DNA of 64,000 nucleotides from Melanocharis versteri (GCA_013397845.1 VZTG01005244.1:127755-191754); one strand, 5' to 3'. Shown: positions 10,761-23,452, counted from the stretch's first letter. Numbers and translations: made by a program. Notes: a model not told the origin generated them from the letters alone.

Positions 10761-13604
10761 GGCCACATCCGCAGGGAATTGCTTCTGAAGCACAGCTGCA
10801 CTGCTCCAGCATCCCGAGCAGTGTCCCTGTGACTCCATCCCCATCCCACCCTTCAGACCCCCACAGAATCCCTCAAACTGCCCCTTCCAACCAGGACTTT
10901 TCCCTCCCTGATTCCCATCCCCGGCACCATTGTGTTCCCACACCTCCAAATGCCAGTGGCAACGCATCCAGTTCCGGAAAACACCCTGAGGGAGATGGGG
11001 TCAGGTGCAGGGGGTGGTGGTCTCTGTCTCAGGGAACATGGAGGGGCAAGATGGTTTACATGGAAAAATAATTTGTTATTTTGGCCCCAGCCCTGCAAAA
11101 GACGCCCTGAACGTGATTCCAGCACGTGGGCTTTGGGGATTAAATATGAGCTTTTTGATTGTCTTCCAAGTCTTAATCATGTCCTTCCAAGCCTGTTAAA
11201 AGTAGGGAATTTTGTTGCGTTGGAAATACTGTCCCCATCAGAAACTGCCAATGCCTGTATGAGGATGTTGTGTCTGATGGCTCTGGGGTGATGCCCGCAG
11301 CTTCCCATAAAATTTGGGGCTGGATAAGGCTTTTTTATAACCCACCATTCATAGCACCAGTGGCTTCTTGTACAAATAAGAGCTACAAACCCTTTCAAAC
11401 CCAGATGCTGACCACACCATTCCTGCTGATGATCATTCACTCCAAAACTTCCCAAACCTGGGAATTCCACTGTGATACTTTGACGTCCTACTCATTTTTG
11501 GGGGCTGAGGGCACTGATACTGCTGATGCTTTCTGACCCTGAAGCAGTTCTTTTGTTAATGTATATGTTTTTAATGTAAATGTCGAAGGACAGGAAGAGT
11601 GACTAGGTCAGGAAAAGGTGGGGGATCTTGTTGCCTGTCAATTTATACATTCGCTCTTAAAAGCAAGAATATTTGTCTGAGGGGTGGGTGTCCTGACTGC
11701 CCACCATCCCAGAAGGAGCACATCATCCCTCTGATGCCAACGAGCATGTTTGGGTAGAGCCCAAACTGTTCCTACCTCGATGCCACTGTCGGACTGCTGA
11801 CTTTTTAAACCAGAAGCAATTTTCAACTAGAAATTTTAGAAGAAAAAGTTTTAAAAAGCAGTTTTAAAGCTTTTCTTCAGGCAATGGTTTTCCTGCCACC
11901 AGCAAAGCGACACCCCCGAGTCATCTGCCCTTGGGCAGGTGCCCCTAAAAGGTCCCATCCAAGTGCCCTGGGGTGTGTGGGGTGCTGAGCACCCAGCCTG
12001 ACTCTGGGGCACCCACATCCTGCGGCTGCCTGTGGGGTGTACAGTTGGAGTAGCACTTATTTGTTGGGGCTTTTGTTTTTTAATCCAAAAGCTTGACATC
12101 CTGCAAGAGGGTTTGGCAATGTTTTTTTTTCACTCCAGGCTATTTGCGCGTGCTGCCAGATTCCAGGAAAGAGCATGAACTGCGAGAAGGGCTCTGTTTT
12201 TTGGGTGTCTTTACTCACCCCAAGTCATATTCATTACTGCAGCAGCCTGGAGGGGGCTGGGGGCACATGTTGCACCTCCAAGCAGAGCAGGGGACAGGTC
12301 AGCAGTCCTCGCTGGAGGAACATCAGTGCAGCCCAGAGGCAGCCCCAAATCACCCAGGGCAGCCTCAACGTCTTTCTCCTGGAGCCCACAGCCAAAAAAT
12401 GCCATCAAGTCACCTGCTGGAATAGCCCAGCCTGGGCAGCGGGGACCTTCAGGGGTGTGGGACTGGGAGACATCATCTGGGGTGATGCCTCCAGCCCTGG
12501 GAGCTCTCAGGAGGAGCAGCTGCTTGGGAACAGCCGCATGGTACCTTAGAGCATTCCCACAGAATTCCAGCACGGTCCCGGGAGGAGCGGGCAGCACCGT
12601 CCTCCACGCAGGGTGAGGGAATGGCAAACCAGCCCCAAAGCCATCCCGACCACGACACCTTATCCACGGCCACGCATCCTGAAAACCCTGGGCTGGGAAG
12701 CGCACAGGCTCGGGTCCAGGGACCCCGGTGGGAAAACTCAGCCCGGCCCGGGCAGCACCGGCAGCACCGGCACGAAGGGGTCCCGCCCGCCGCTGGCCGC
12801 TCGCACATCCCCGGAGCTGCTCTGCCCGCGGCGGCTGCCGTTCCCAAAAACTGCACCTGGCTGCTCCAGGTGCCGATGTGTGGAGGTGCTGCCAAGCGAG
12901 GCATGGAAATCCCCCCCGTCCAAGGACATCCAGGCTGATGTCCCGAGGACGGGAACCGGCACGTGCAGCAGCCTCGGTGCGCATCCGAAAACGGGGCCAA
13001 AAAGCGGGGGGAAAAAGACAGATGAGGGGTGGTGTGAAGCCGGGATGCTCGGCGGGGTGTGAAACGCGACACACGGCCGGGGTGAGCGGTGTGCTCTCAC
13101 GCAGGCAGTGAGCTCAGGAGCCTGAGACTCAAGCAGGGGCCGGCTCTCAGGTGACAGCAGGTGGGGAACAGCCAGCACCGGAAAACCCACTTCAACCCAC
13201 CGAGCTTTTGTTTCCGTCACTCAACAACTCTGCTCACCCGAGTTTTTAAAGCAAGCCCGTGTTATTCCGGGGCAGTGTTTTCTTTTCACGCCAGGATGTG
13301 GTTAATCATTCCCTAAGCAGCAGCACACCGTGTACCAGACGCCGTGGGGAAGCTCACGGAGAGCTGCTCCGTGGGGTGAAACACCCACGCGCCGCGCAGG
13401 GCATCACTTCCGAGCTCACCGAGCCCCCCGGCCCTACCCGGGCACCCGCACTGCCCCAGGAGCTGATGTGCAAATTCTGCATCATCGAACACCCTTCGTT
13501 TCACCCGCGGTGCGTACGAGGGACACGGGGATGCGCGGGGTCCCTCTCCGGGCAGGAATCCCCCTCCCAACCCGCGAGCATCCCTGCCCGGCTGCCATCC
13601 TTAC

Positions 13605-13694
13605 TTTGATGTTGCAGAAGATACTCCTGGAGCAGGTGCCGGAGCTCCTGGGGATGTTAACGGGGGATTTGCCAACCTCAGGGCGGACTCCCAT
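13605..13694 (-). CDS. SLCO2A1: SLCO2A1 coding exon 1 with start codon
   Basis: The exon encodes 30 residues, MGVRPEVGKSPVNIP then RSSGTCSRSIFCNIK, and ends at a GTAAGG donor in phase 0. Joined to exon 2 it gives FCNIK-VFVLCHGLL, which matches FGNIKVFVLCQGLL of human PGT as I recall it. The human leader is 32 residues and poorly conserved, which fits. The start is the first ATG of this frame and sits in a strong context (GCCATGG, with G at -3 and +4). The segment is the cytoplasmic N-terminus before helix 1. A TATAAAA lies about 150 bases upstream and the surroundings are CpG-rich. The gene transports prostaglandins across the plasma membrane and so sets their clearance. The first intron, to exon 2, is about 10.5 kb. 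Confidence 0.9.
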
Positions 13695-13841
13695 GGCGAG
13701 GGCTTCCCGGGGAGCCCGGGGTCGCTGGGCTGCGCGTGGGCTCCCGCCGCTCTCCGGCCCGTCCCGCCGCCCGCAGCCCGCACGGGCTGTGCCGAAATCC
13801 CTCCAAGGCTGCGAGTGAGCCAGGCAGCGGGAGCGTCAAGT

Positions 13842-13848
13842 TTTTATA
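13842..13848 (-). promoter_or_regulatory. TATA box candidate for SLCO2A1
   Basis: The minus strand reads CTTATAAAAA inside GC-rich sequence, 148 bases upstream of the SLCO2A1 start codon. A start of transcription 25-30 bases downstream would fall near 13815 and give a 5' UTR of about 120 bases. The position and the isolated TATAAAA in a GC-rich context support it. There is no transcript evidence. Confidence 0.55.
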
Positions 13849-14284
13849 AGTCGGCTCCCGGGAGCGATGATGAAACGCTTTCTCCTCCCTCTTTTGCTTC
13901 GTGCACCGAGGGAACTTTAAAGTCGCAGGAAGCAAAGGCAGCGCGCTGGGAGCAGGTGGGAGCGAGGGCTCGGCGAGCCCCGGAGCCTTCGGGAGCGGGG
14001 GCTGTGGTGCTGTGACAATGCTCTACCCACCCGTGGGGACACCCAGACCCGCCACTGTGCTCGTGTGCCAGGCTGCGGGACGTGGCTGGACAAGGAAACG
14101 GCACTGGCAGCGGAGCCTTCCCGCAGGGAAAACGACCAGTATTTTAATCCAAAGGCCCCTTTTAGGGGCGAGAGGAAGGAGAGGCACCTTTCGGCAGCTG
14201 AGATTTGGCTCCCAGGTGGTGGGAGGGGGAAACTGAGTGGCCAGACGGAGAAATACTTCCCTGGGCCGAGGGGTTTTGGAGGGG

Positions 14285-14298
14285 AAAAAAAAAAAAAA
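14285..14298 (+). repeat. Poly-A run (14 A)
   Basis: An uninterrupted A tract in otherwise GC-rich sequence upstream of the SLCO2A1 promoter. No retrotransposed body is seen next to it. Confidence 0.9.
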
Positions 14299-15484
14299 CT
14301 TCTGTGTTTGTTTTCCTAGAAAAAGCTGCATTTGTGAAGCTCCTGAGCACTGTTTTTTTTCACCAACACCTCTCGGGGCTTTGTTTATGCAAAGCACTGA
14401 TTTATTTTGCAAGCTCCTCTCAGGGGGAAACGCGTCAGAAGGAGAAGGGCAGGTTGATCCAGCCGGAGGAGAAACCAGCTTCAAGTGTTTTGCCCACATT
14501 ATAGCTTTCCCTGCGTGAAGCAGGTGGGGAGAGCAGGGGGACCCCAGGCGGGACAGCGGAGCCCACCCTGGGCTGTCGTGAGGCTGGAGGAATAAATCCC
14601 AGCTCCCGGGATGGTTTCCCCCGGGAGGGCTGGCGGGTCCCTGGTGCGGTGCCCAGCACCGAGCCCATCTCAGGGCACCCCCGGCCCCGCGTCCCACCAC
14701 GAGAGGGTGCCCGGAACCCGTGGGAAGCGGCTTCCCGGGCGCTGCCGTCCTCCCGACCCCCAGGTGAGGACCCTCGGGATGTGACCGTGCCGAGGGCAGT
14801 GTGGCGATCAGCCCTGCTGAGATAAAAAGAGCTCGTTTTTGCTGTCAGCTTCCCGGTTTCTGAACCCTGTCCCAGGACAGGTGGGTACCGCTGGCCTTGG
14901 GACGGCAAAAGAAGCATCCTCGTTTTTCCAGCTCTCTTTTTCCACTCCCATCCCCGAATTTGCCAGATCTGGGGCCAGGACATGGCGTGAAGAGACCCTT
15001 TATACCCCGTCAGTCAGCCAAGCTCTTTTACCCAGCATTCTGTGGCAAGTTATAGAAGTTTCAGCCTCACCAAGAGAAAAGCTCAGGCAAACCAACATCC
15101 CTGCTCCTCTCCCGTCCTCCCCGGGAGCCCAGCGTGCCACTGACCCAGTTTTTCAGGCAGTGCCTGACCCTCTCCCTACCGGCCCCGTCCCTCCGTTTAT
15201 TCTGCAGCAGCCGTGACGCTCGCTTTGTCATAACAACCCCTCCACGCAGCAGCTGTTCTGGCCACTGACTCCAGCTTTTCCCTTCAAATTTGTCTCCATC
15301 CAGCACAACAGAGCGGGGAAGACGCCTGACAAGCCTGAGCCCGGCCTGGCAGCAGGGAAGCGCCCCTGCCCCGATGCCCCGTGCCGTGGATGGGGTTGGG
15401 CACTCCGTGAGGGTGGGTTGGTGACCCCCACAAGGGGAGGCAAAAGGCTCTGGTGGGTCAAAATGGGACTCTCTGCATCTGCCT

Positions 15485-15499
15485 NNNNNNNNNNNNNNN
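15485..15499. other. Assembly gap (15 N)
   Basis: Fifteen unknown bases lie in intergenic sequence about 45 bases left of a CR1 3' tip, next to a run of eight G (ggggggggtgg). A G-rich tract is a plausible cause of the gap. No gene is affected. Confidence 0.99.
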
Positions 15500-15542
15500 C
15501 CTCTGGGGAACACCTCGGGGGGGGTGGATGTCACTGCCTCAC

Positions 15543-15958
15543 TGGAATTGTTTAGGTTGGAAAAGCCCTCTAAGGCCACGGAGTCCAGCTCTTCCCCCAG
15601 CACTGCCAAGCCCAGCACTAACCCATGTCTCCAAGTGCCACATCCACACCTCTGTTAAATCCCTTCAGGAATGGGGACTCCACCACTGCCCTGAGCAGCC
15701 CCTTCCAATGTCTGACCGCCCCATCTGGGAAGGAATTTTTCCAACATCCAACCTAAATCTCCCCTGGTGCCGCTTGAGGCCGTTTCCTTTCATCCTGTCC
15801 CTGTTCCCTGGAAGCAGAGCCCGACTCTCACCTGGCTGCCCCCTCCTGTCAGGGAGTTGTGCAGGGCCAGAAGGTCCCCCCTGAGCCTCCTTTTCTCCAG
15901 GCTGAGCCCGTTCAGCTCCCTCAGCTGCTCCTGGTGCTCCAGACCCTTCATGGATGCA
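15543..15958 (-). repeat. CR1 LINE 3' fragment, about 415 bases
   Basis: Starts at tggaattgtttaggttgg and extends past gggagttgtgcagggcc and cctccttttctccaggctga to gctcctggtgctccagacc, which is the end of the reverse-transcriptase ORF in CR1. It lies just right of the N gap. Confidence 0.9.
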
Positions 15959-17482
15959 GGTCCTTGGTGGGAACTGACCACACATCCCACTCAGTGGCTG
16001 GAGCAGCCTCGGACGTGCTTGGAAGCACAGGACTTGTCCCCCCAGGCACCACTGTCCTCCCCAGGTCTGGCCACCCCCAGCAAGCCCCTGCTGGATCTCA
16101 GACATGGAGAGGTGCCCCAGCGGGGCCGATTTGCCAGAGGGCAGGGAGAAATGGTGCTGGCAAACCACGCTGCCGTCATCTTTCTCAATGTGCAGCTCTT
16201 GCAAGAGGTAAGGCAGGAAAACAGCTGGTTCTTGCCCAGCCATGAGCCATGGGCTGCACTGGGACCCCCCAGGGGCTGCATGCCCTGCTGACCCACCCCA
16301 CGCCACATCCCGGTCTGCGCTCCAGGAAGAGCTCCCAGTGAACGTTTTTCCCGAGCAGGGAGCACTGCTCGAGCCTTGGCAGCTTAAATTGCCATCGTAA
16401 CCCAATAAAAGCTGACAATCTGAATTTAAAGTCCTGTCATCTCTGACCATCGGAGAGCACTGCTGACATCTCCCAAGCTTTTATCCCGCTAGAAGAGAAA
16501 CTCCAGCCCTTGGACACACCTTCATCTCCAGCTTTCTTACACCAACAGTGCTTTTAAATCATGGACTTCAGGCTGTGCAACAGGAGTAACAAAATGAGCT
16601 GACCATGAGAAAATGGGGTTCTCTTGCCTCTTTTTGAGGATTCTTTTCTGCATTTCACTTCCTTGGCAAAGAACGGCTTGTCCTGAAGATGAGTGCACAG
16701 GAGGGAAGTGATTTATGGTGGTCCTGATGAGGGGAGGAGAGTTTGGTTTTCACGTTCTTCTCATCGTGCTTGGTCAGGGCGATAGGGTTGGTGTTAAAGT
16801 GCCTGGCAGGAGAGATCCCACATCGGCAGGGTTTGGTTCATTTTACAGCATTTGTGGGCTGTGCTTCATGCTCAGCCCTCAAAATGAGCTCCTCCTCCAG
16901 TGGTCACACTCCCCTGGCCAAGGAATCAGCTGGAAGGAGAAACCCTTTGTGCCACTGACCGAGAGGGAACCGGCTACTTCAGTCAGCAAGGCTGGGTCAA
17001 GCCACAGCTCTCCACGTGCCCAGCAGCTCATCCTCTAACCCAGCCTGTTCCCTCATCCAGAACAAGCCACTGGTGGAATGGTTTGTCTCCACGTGAAACA
17101 TGCCCACCTTGCACATTTCCAATGGCCAGACCAAGCTTTCACCGGTGCAGCAGTGCAGGAACTGAAACAAGTCCCTCTTTGGGGCACTCACCTTATTCAC
17201 AGAACATCAGAACCCTCTGAAGCCACTTTCCTTCTGCTGGGGAGGTGATTGGGTCAACCTGCTTCAACACGACCACGAGTAAAGAGAAGACTCTTTCTGC
17301 ACATCCCCCTCCTCAGTTCTTTCCACCGAGTGGTGGGGGGCTGATGCTTTCCTGGGCTGAAGACAAGGCTCGCTCTGCTTCACCACCCAGCTTCAATCTG
17401 GCAGGCACTGAAGCACCTCACTTTTCCTCCACGGTATCTCCAACCTGTCCTGCTCAATTATTTGTTGTCAACTGGGCTTTAA

Positions 17483-17737
17483 AATCACAGAAATCATGAA
17501 AAGGTTTGGGTCGGAAGGACCTTAAAGCCCATCCAGTCCCACCCCCTGCCATGGGCACGGGCACCTTCCACTATCCCAGGTTGCTCCAAGCCCCGTCCAA
17601 CCTGGCCTTGGACACTTCCAGGGACGGGGCAGCCACAGCTGCTCTGAACCTTAAACTTGGAAATTATTGTCTTTAGCTGTTCTGCCACCTCTAGAAGACA
17701 TCAGAGCTCTCTGACCGCCACCACTGAATGGAAATTA
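17483..17737 (-). repeat. Chimeric repeat, copy A: CR1 3' end plus unknown 95-base head
   Basis: 17483-17646 is ordinary CR1 3' sequence. At about 17646, where CR1 would normally continue with the gggcaacctgtgccagg block, it switches to a non-CR1 segment (ttaaacttggaaattattgt … ggaaatta). The same switch and segment occur at 20203-20455. Sequence outside the two copies is unrelated. Confidence 0.75.
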
Positions 17738-20202
17738 ATTTGCTGGGGAGGCAAACACGAAGCCCCTGGGCTCCCAGGAGGTTTCAGAATTGCAAGTACA
17801 AACATTGTGCTGGGAATGTGGATTAAGAACCCCATCCATGCTACTAGAGCCAGTCTCTGGGGGTGCAGAGCAGCACACCAACCCCACCCTTGGAGCCCCC
17901 ATTTATTCTCCAGGGCTGGTGGTGTGGCGCGGGGGGGAACAAGGACCGGAGTGGCATCAGTGGTTCCTGCCGGTGCCTGTGGTTGGGAATTACAGAGCTG
18001 GGTTTAACCTGCCAGCACCGTGTGTTTGGAGCAGGAGTACTGCTCAGGGGAAGTGCACAGCTGTACCTGAAGAACAGGCTTGGCTGGCTCACAGCCTGAC
18101 TGTCCCGGGCATGGAGAGTGAGGGGCAGGTGATTCACCAGCACCCCTGGGGGTGTCCACCCTCTGAGGAGGGGACACTGCTGTCCCCACGGTGGAGAGGC
18201 CCACAGGGGATTTGCTTTTGGGACAAGCGACAGCTGAGCCCCGGAGCGGGAGGTGACACTGCCTGTCCTCCATCCAAGGCCACCACCAGCCCTGCAGGGC
18301 AGCCAGAGCTACGCCCAGGATTAGGAGTGAGGTCAAGGTGGGATGGAGGGCAGGGAACTCCTCCGGGAGGTGATGGCAGAGCTGCGTGTCAGGGTTAAAC
18401 CTTCCCTCCCATGATGCTGACTAATAAATACGTCAAGCAACTCCATCCCTTATCCAAACCCAGGAAACCAAACCTCTTGCAGGGCAGCAGCAGAAGCAAG
18501 GTGCATTCTGGAGGAATACATGGGAAGACATGTTTTGCCAGGCTGTGACTGCAGGGTGGCTGTGGAGCCTGGAAACTGGGAGGCTGGGATTTTGGCAGGC
18601 TGAGACTTTAGCAAGAGCAGAGAGGAAAGCAGAAGCTCCTCCACTTTTAAGAGCTGACAGGGGAATGGAGAAAAGGCTTTTCAATGAGCCCTGGTGGTGC
18701 TTCATGTCTCTTAAACAGCCACTTTCTTTTCCTCTGCCTTTTCTATTTCAAGTAACTCTTGTTTATTCTGAGGCCACTTGAGCTCCACCATCAGTTAAGT
18801 CAATGCCACGGTACACCAGAGGTTCTTCAGTTAAACTGGAGATGGCCCGAGGGGTGGATTGTTTTGGTGGGAGAGCCAACTCTCCATTCTCCATAACACC
18901 TTTCCCACCTCTCCTTTCTCCCCAAGAGCTTTTGGAGATGCCAGCCCCAAGGTGTCACGTGGGGGGCCTTTAGCTCAGCACATTCCAGAGGAGAAACTCT
19001 TCTGGCTGGTTAAAGGAGGAGGTGGGAGATTGGAATTAAGATTATTTATTCCACACCCTGCCTATCTGTGTTGTGCCATACACAAGGGCAGTTGGAAGGA
19101 CGGACGATGACGCGCATCCCTCGGCACGACGTGGGTGCTGTGAATGCCAGGGGTCACCCAGCACCCAGGGGACCCTGCAGCCCTCACACCCTCCAGGCAC
19201 TCTCCAGGCACAGTATTTCAAGCAGCCAGATGTTTGCAGCCAAGCCGGAGCCCCGGCCTTCACTGCAGGATGTGTTCTGCACAGCAGAACAAAGAGACTG
19301 TCTTTGCCTCGGAGGATTTGCAATCTAAAGCATCAGTATCCTGTAGGAAAAGCAATTAAAGGAGGCAGACAAGGATCTGACAGAGCCATTCAAAGCAGGA
19401 TTTCATTTCCTTGAAATTGCTTCAAGTGATCACGATGAGACAATCTAAATTACTTCTGCCCACTGCCAATAAACTGCACAGTTGGTAAATATTTCAGGAA
19501 CAGTGCCCCTAAGCGAGGCTTCTGCTGCCTGGGAAGGTAGAGTCAAATATTTATGTAAAATTCCCTAACCTCCACACCTCCATGGACTTACACCCTGGAG
19601 AGACAGACTTTTCCAGGCTCTCTTCTGCCTCAAAATGGGTTGCAAGGCAAAGCTGGTGCATCCAGCAGCACCAAAACCTGCTGCTGCTTGTAGGAGTGTC
19701 CTAAATCCCTGCAGGTCTGCAGAGCTCCAAGGGGTGAGACGTGGCACTGGATCAGACCCTGAGCAGCTCACGGAGGGTCCAGTGCAGGGGGACACCCCAC
19801 GGCAAGGGACGCATCCCAGCCCAGGGAAGAAGGTGGTGACATCTCAGCATCACCTGTCCCAGCAGCTGCTCCCAGCTGGGTGTGATCCAGCTGCACTGGC
19901 TGTCCTGGGAAAAGACGGAGAGCTCAGGTGTCAGCCTGTCGCTTCCCTTGGGAAGGTCTGGCAGGTGACGCGCGGGATGTGTCACCGTGTGACACCCTCT
20001 AATTCACTGCGGGTGAGCAGCCTGTGCTCTGTGACACACAAGGGACTGACGCGAGCACGGCGTCCCCACAGACACCCCAGGAAGGGCCGGAGGGGGTGGG
20101 ATGGTCTCTGTGGTTTCGGACATGGGACACCCAAGTGCCCACATTGGTCACATCCCACTGGAAACCTTCACTTCCTCCAGGAGCTGATCCTTGTCGGGTA
20201 TA

Positions 20203-20455
20203 TCATGGAATCACAGAGAGGTTTGGGTTGGGAGAGACCTTACAGCCCATCCAGTTCCCCCCCTGGCCCTGGGCAGGGACGCCTTCCACTATCCCAGGGT
20301 GCTCCAAGGTCCGTTCAACCTGGCCTTGGACACTTCCAGGGATGGAGCGGCCACAGCATCTATGACCCTTAAACTTGGAAATTATTTTCTTTAGCTGTTC
20401 TGCCTCCTTTAAAAGACCTCGGAGTGCTCTGGCAGCCACCACTGCATGGAAATTA
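20203..20455 (-). repeat. Chimeric repeat, copy B: CR1 3' end plus unknown 95-base head
   Basis: The CR1 part covers 20203 to about 20358 and the shared non-CR1 part about 20359-20455 (cttaaacttggaaattattt … ggaaatta). Over the non-CR1 part it differs from copy A at about one base in six, so the copies are not recent. Confidence 0.75.
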
Positions 20456-22781
20456 GACTAAAAAAAGCACAATATCCAAAGGCTTTAATGGCTCTTACCC
20501 CATTACATGACAGGAGCTGGTCCAAGCACTGCGCCGAGATCACAGCTCTGATCTGATCCCTCCTGAAGCCGTGCTAAGGATAGTAAAACCACAAATGTTG
20601 GATGCTTGTACGCTTCCCTCTGGAAAAATGGTTAAATTCAATAAAAAGAGGATAAGCGAGAGTGTATTCAGCACATCTCATTCCCAGTATCTCTGGCTCT
20701 GACTGCACTCACACTGCTGCAAGTCCTGAAGCTCTGGGCATTGTTAAATATGGAATGAGAGTTATGTGTTTGCGAGGAAAATGCTTCAGTCTCCACTAAT
20801 AGGCAGCAAAATATTTTTATTATACTATATATTGACTAATTTAATGATGATGGCAACAGGAGTGCCAACAAAGTTATGTAATCACCTCTTTTTTTTTTTC
20901 CCATTTTGTTTTTCGACTGCTCAGAAGTTTCATAGAAACTCCTTGTTTGGTTGGAAATCCTGCAGATCTCCCCCATGCTGTGGGGTGTCACCGCATGGTT
21001 TGGCTGTCACCGAGGAAGGGTCACCCCCCTGCATAAGCCAGCCTGGATTTCGGGCAGCAAACTCGTCAGCACAGCCCAGACAAAGCCATTAAACCTGCTC
21101 TGCTCAGGCCGGACGCGAGGCAGCGGCGGCTCTGAGTAAGGCGCCGAGGTTTGGCAGCCACCAAGCCCTGCTGACACGAGTTTTGTAGGGCCCGGCTGGG
21201 AATCAGGTTTGACAGACCCGTTTTTGAATGTTCAGAGCAGCTGGATCTCTTCATTCCTCCTCTGAGGTTTTCCAAGGAGACACCGCTGCTACGAGCTCTT
21301 TATGACCCCACACAAAACACCTTTGGAGGGTGTCTCTTCCCGCGGGGCTCCCTCCAGCACTGAGATTTAGCAGCTCAAACCCCAAAATTAAGGTGAAGTC
21401 TTGGCCATACCTTGGTACTGGCAGCTCTGGCTCCGTCCCGAGCCTCATCCCGAGAGGAGAACGTGGGCGTTGCCCGGGGCGGGATGGAAAACAGCGATGT
21501 CCGTCGTGCAAAAATTGCTGGAAACTTTCTGTTTGGAGAAGCTGGAATCAAAACAGCAAGAAGGTTTTTGGATCACGAGAGCCTCTCCAAACTCTGAGTG
21601 CGGGCAGGGAAGGGCTGATTTTGAGCTGCTATCGGCGTGAGCCATTGCAAGCGAAATTTGTTTTCCTTGGAACACTCAAGTCCAACTGGAACAATGGCTG
21701 GAACCGACATTTTGCAAGGAAAGATTTTGTTTCATCTTGAAAGGCTGCAACACCTTGAAATATTTTCCAATGGAAATGACATTTTATTTCTGCTGATACA
21801 CACGGGAGTCGTCCCATCACAGTTTCCATCCTCCTCTGGCCCTTCCCACTTCAGCAGGAAGGATCCGTGGAGCCACATGAAGAGCAATGGAGAGGCACCC
21901 AACCGTCGCATCCAGGGGGATGGAGAGCCATCCAAGCAGTCACCATGGGCACAGCCCATGGAAACACCTGTTTTAATGTGGAAAGTGGAAGGCAAGACAT
22001 CCAGTGGGATCTGTTTGGGACTGAGGAGCCGTAAGACCTTGGGGGAAGGCCAACAAATTAGGAGAAAACCAGCACTGAAATGTGACATATCACAAAATAG
22101 GTCAACAGGAGGCCTGGGGGTGGTTTTTAAAGCTCTTGGTTTCTACCTGACAGGAGGAGGAGGCCTCTTTGTGTCTCCTCCATGGACTGGGTGGGAGCAA
22201 ATCCCTGTGGACCCACTCCAGGGCACCAGAGGAGCACTGGAGAGCAGCCAAAACCCCTGTCAGTTTTCCATAAAGAAGTGGAAGGAAAACAGGTAATAAT
22301 TGAGAAATCTGAGCTCTGCTTTGTTGTAGTCTCAGATTTCTCGTACCTGAAGAACTTAAGAAACCTCCAACCCCTCCTATCTCCAATCCGGACAAAAACT
22401 CTGTTCTTGTAAAGCTTCATCAGCAGAAGAAAGTTGCAGTCTCAGGTTGGCTGCTGAGTTACCGTTTCACTATTTCAAAACACTTCCTTTAGATCACGGC
22501 TTTTTTAGCACTATGTGATTAGCTCACATTCCTAAACAATCATTTCTGAGCAAAATAATCTGCCGCTGTTTCCTTTCAAAAATGGGCTGAGGACTCTGAA
22601 ACATCTTCCTCCCCTCATCCCTCCCCTCACATTCTAAATGATTGTGAAAAGCTTTGGGTTTGACACAAAATGTGCCCTTTTCTCCTTCCTCTTTTTTTTT
22701 TTTAATTTTTAACACAAACGGAAAAAAAATCACAGTATCCCAGTCAAACGTGTTGGAAAGAGGATCCTTTCTTTCCTCTTC

Positions 22782-23066
22782 TCCTTTAGGAGATAGGACA
22801 AGGGGGAACAGCTTGGACCTGAGAGAGGGCAGGGCTAGATAGGATACTGGGGAGAAATCCTTCCTTGTGAGGGTGCTGAGGACCTGGCACAGGTTGCTCA
22901 GGGAAGCTGTGGCTGCCCCATCCCTGGAAGTGTCCAAGGTCAGGTTGGACAGGGCTTGGAGCAACCTGGGCTAGTGGAAGGTGTCCCTGCCCACGGCAGG
23001 GGGTGGGACTGGATGGGCTTTAAGGTCCCTTCCAACCCAAACCATTCTGTGATTCCACAATCCTTC
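22782..23066 (+). repeat. CR1 LINE 3' fragment
   Basis: Starts near cctttaggagataggacaag (end of the RT ORF region), continues through ccttgtgagggtgctgagga, and ends at ccattctgtgattccac. Confidence 0.9.
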
Positions 23067-23417
23067 GAGAACATCCTGATGGAGATGACGTTTCTGCTCC
23101 CAGACCACCCCACACCTCGTGTCCCCCTGGCTGTGCTGGGGATGGGCTGGAGGCAGGAGCAGCTCAGCACCACATCCTTGGACCAAGTCCAGCCCACACA
23201 GCCCCTGCCTCGGGGTAACAGCACTGCAGTGTCAGCAGGGGAACCTGACTGTTCCCGGCTGCCCCAGGGACAACAAGGACCTGAGTCACACAAGAAGGGA
23301 GCGAGCTTGGAGCAAGGAGCAGGTGTGGTGAGGAGCTGCCAGCTCCCATGACACACATTTTGCCTTCACACTCCACCTGAGCCACTTCAGAGCCACCCCG
23401 CCAGGTGACTGAGAGAG

Positions 23418-23452
23418 TGACTGACTGACTGACTGACGGACTGACTGACTGA
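23418..23452. repeat. (TGAC)n microsatellite
   Basis: About nine units of TGAC/CTGA with one substitution (gacgga). Likely polymorphic. Confidence 0.9.

Larger units (their letters stand above)
3096..13604 (-). other. SLCO2A1 intron 1
   Basis: This intron is about 10.5 kb. It holds CR1 fragments at 3139-3346, 9749-9812 and 10105-10352, and an A/G-rich tract near 3885-3925. A purine-rich stretch at about 4180-5450 leaves several overlapping frames open on both strands. A small CpG cluster lies near 10560-10760. From 3350 to 9740 and from 10360 to 13300 I see no exon or recognisable repeat family. Long open frames here have no family resemblance and overlap one another, so I do not call them genes. 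Confidence 0.85.
13330..14030. promoter_or_regulatory. CpG-rich promoter region around SLCO2A1 exon 1
   Basis: CpG dinucleotides are dense here compared with the flanks (for example gccgcgcag, acccgcggtgcgtacg, cggcccgtcccgccgcccgc). The stretch spans the end of the first intron, coding exon 1, the 5' UTR and the TATA box. GC-rich sequence continues more loosely left to about 12600. This is read by eye; edges are approximate and methylation is unknown. Confidence 0.6.

Noticed and set aside
12211..13074. 287-codon open frame on the minus strand near the SLCO2A1 CpG region
   Set aside because: GC-rich sequence has few stops, and four or more frames are open over the same bases. Composition and repeats of Ala/Gly/Arg look non-coding, and no family is recognised.
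15485..15499. N run as a biological feature
   Set aside because: It is an assembly gap of 15 bases. Its only relevance is the nearby G tract, which probably caused it.
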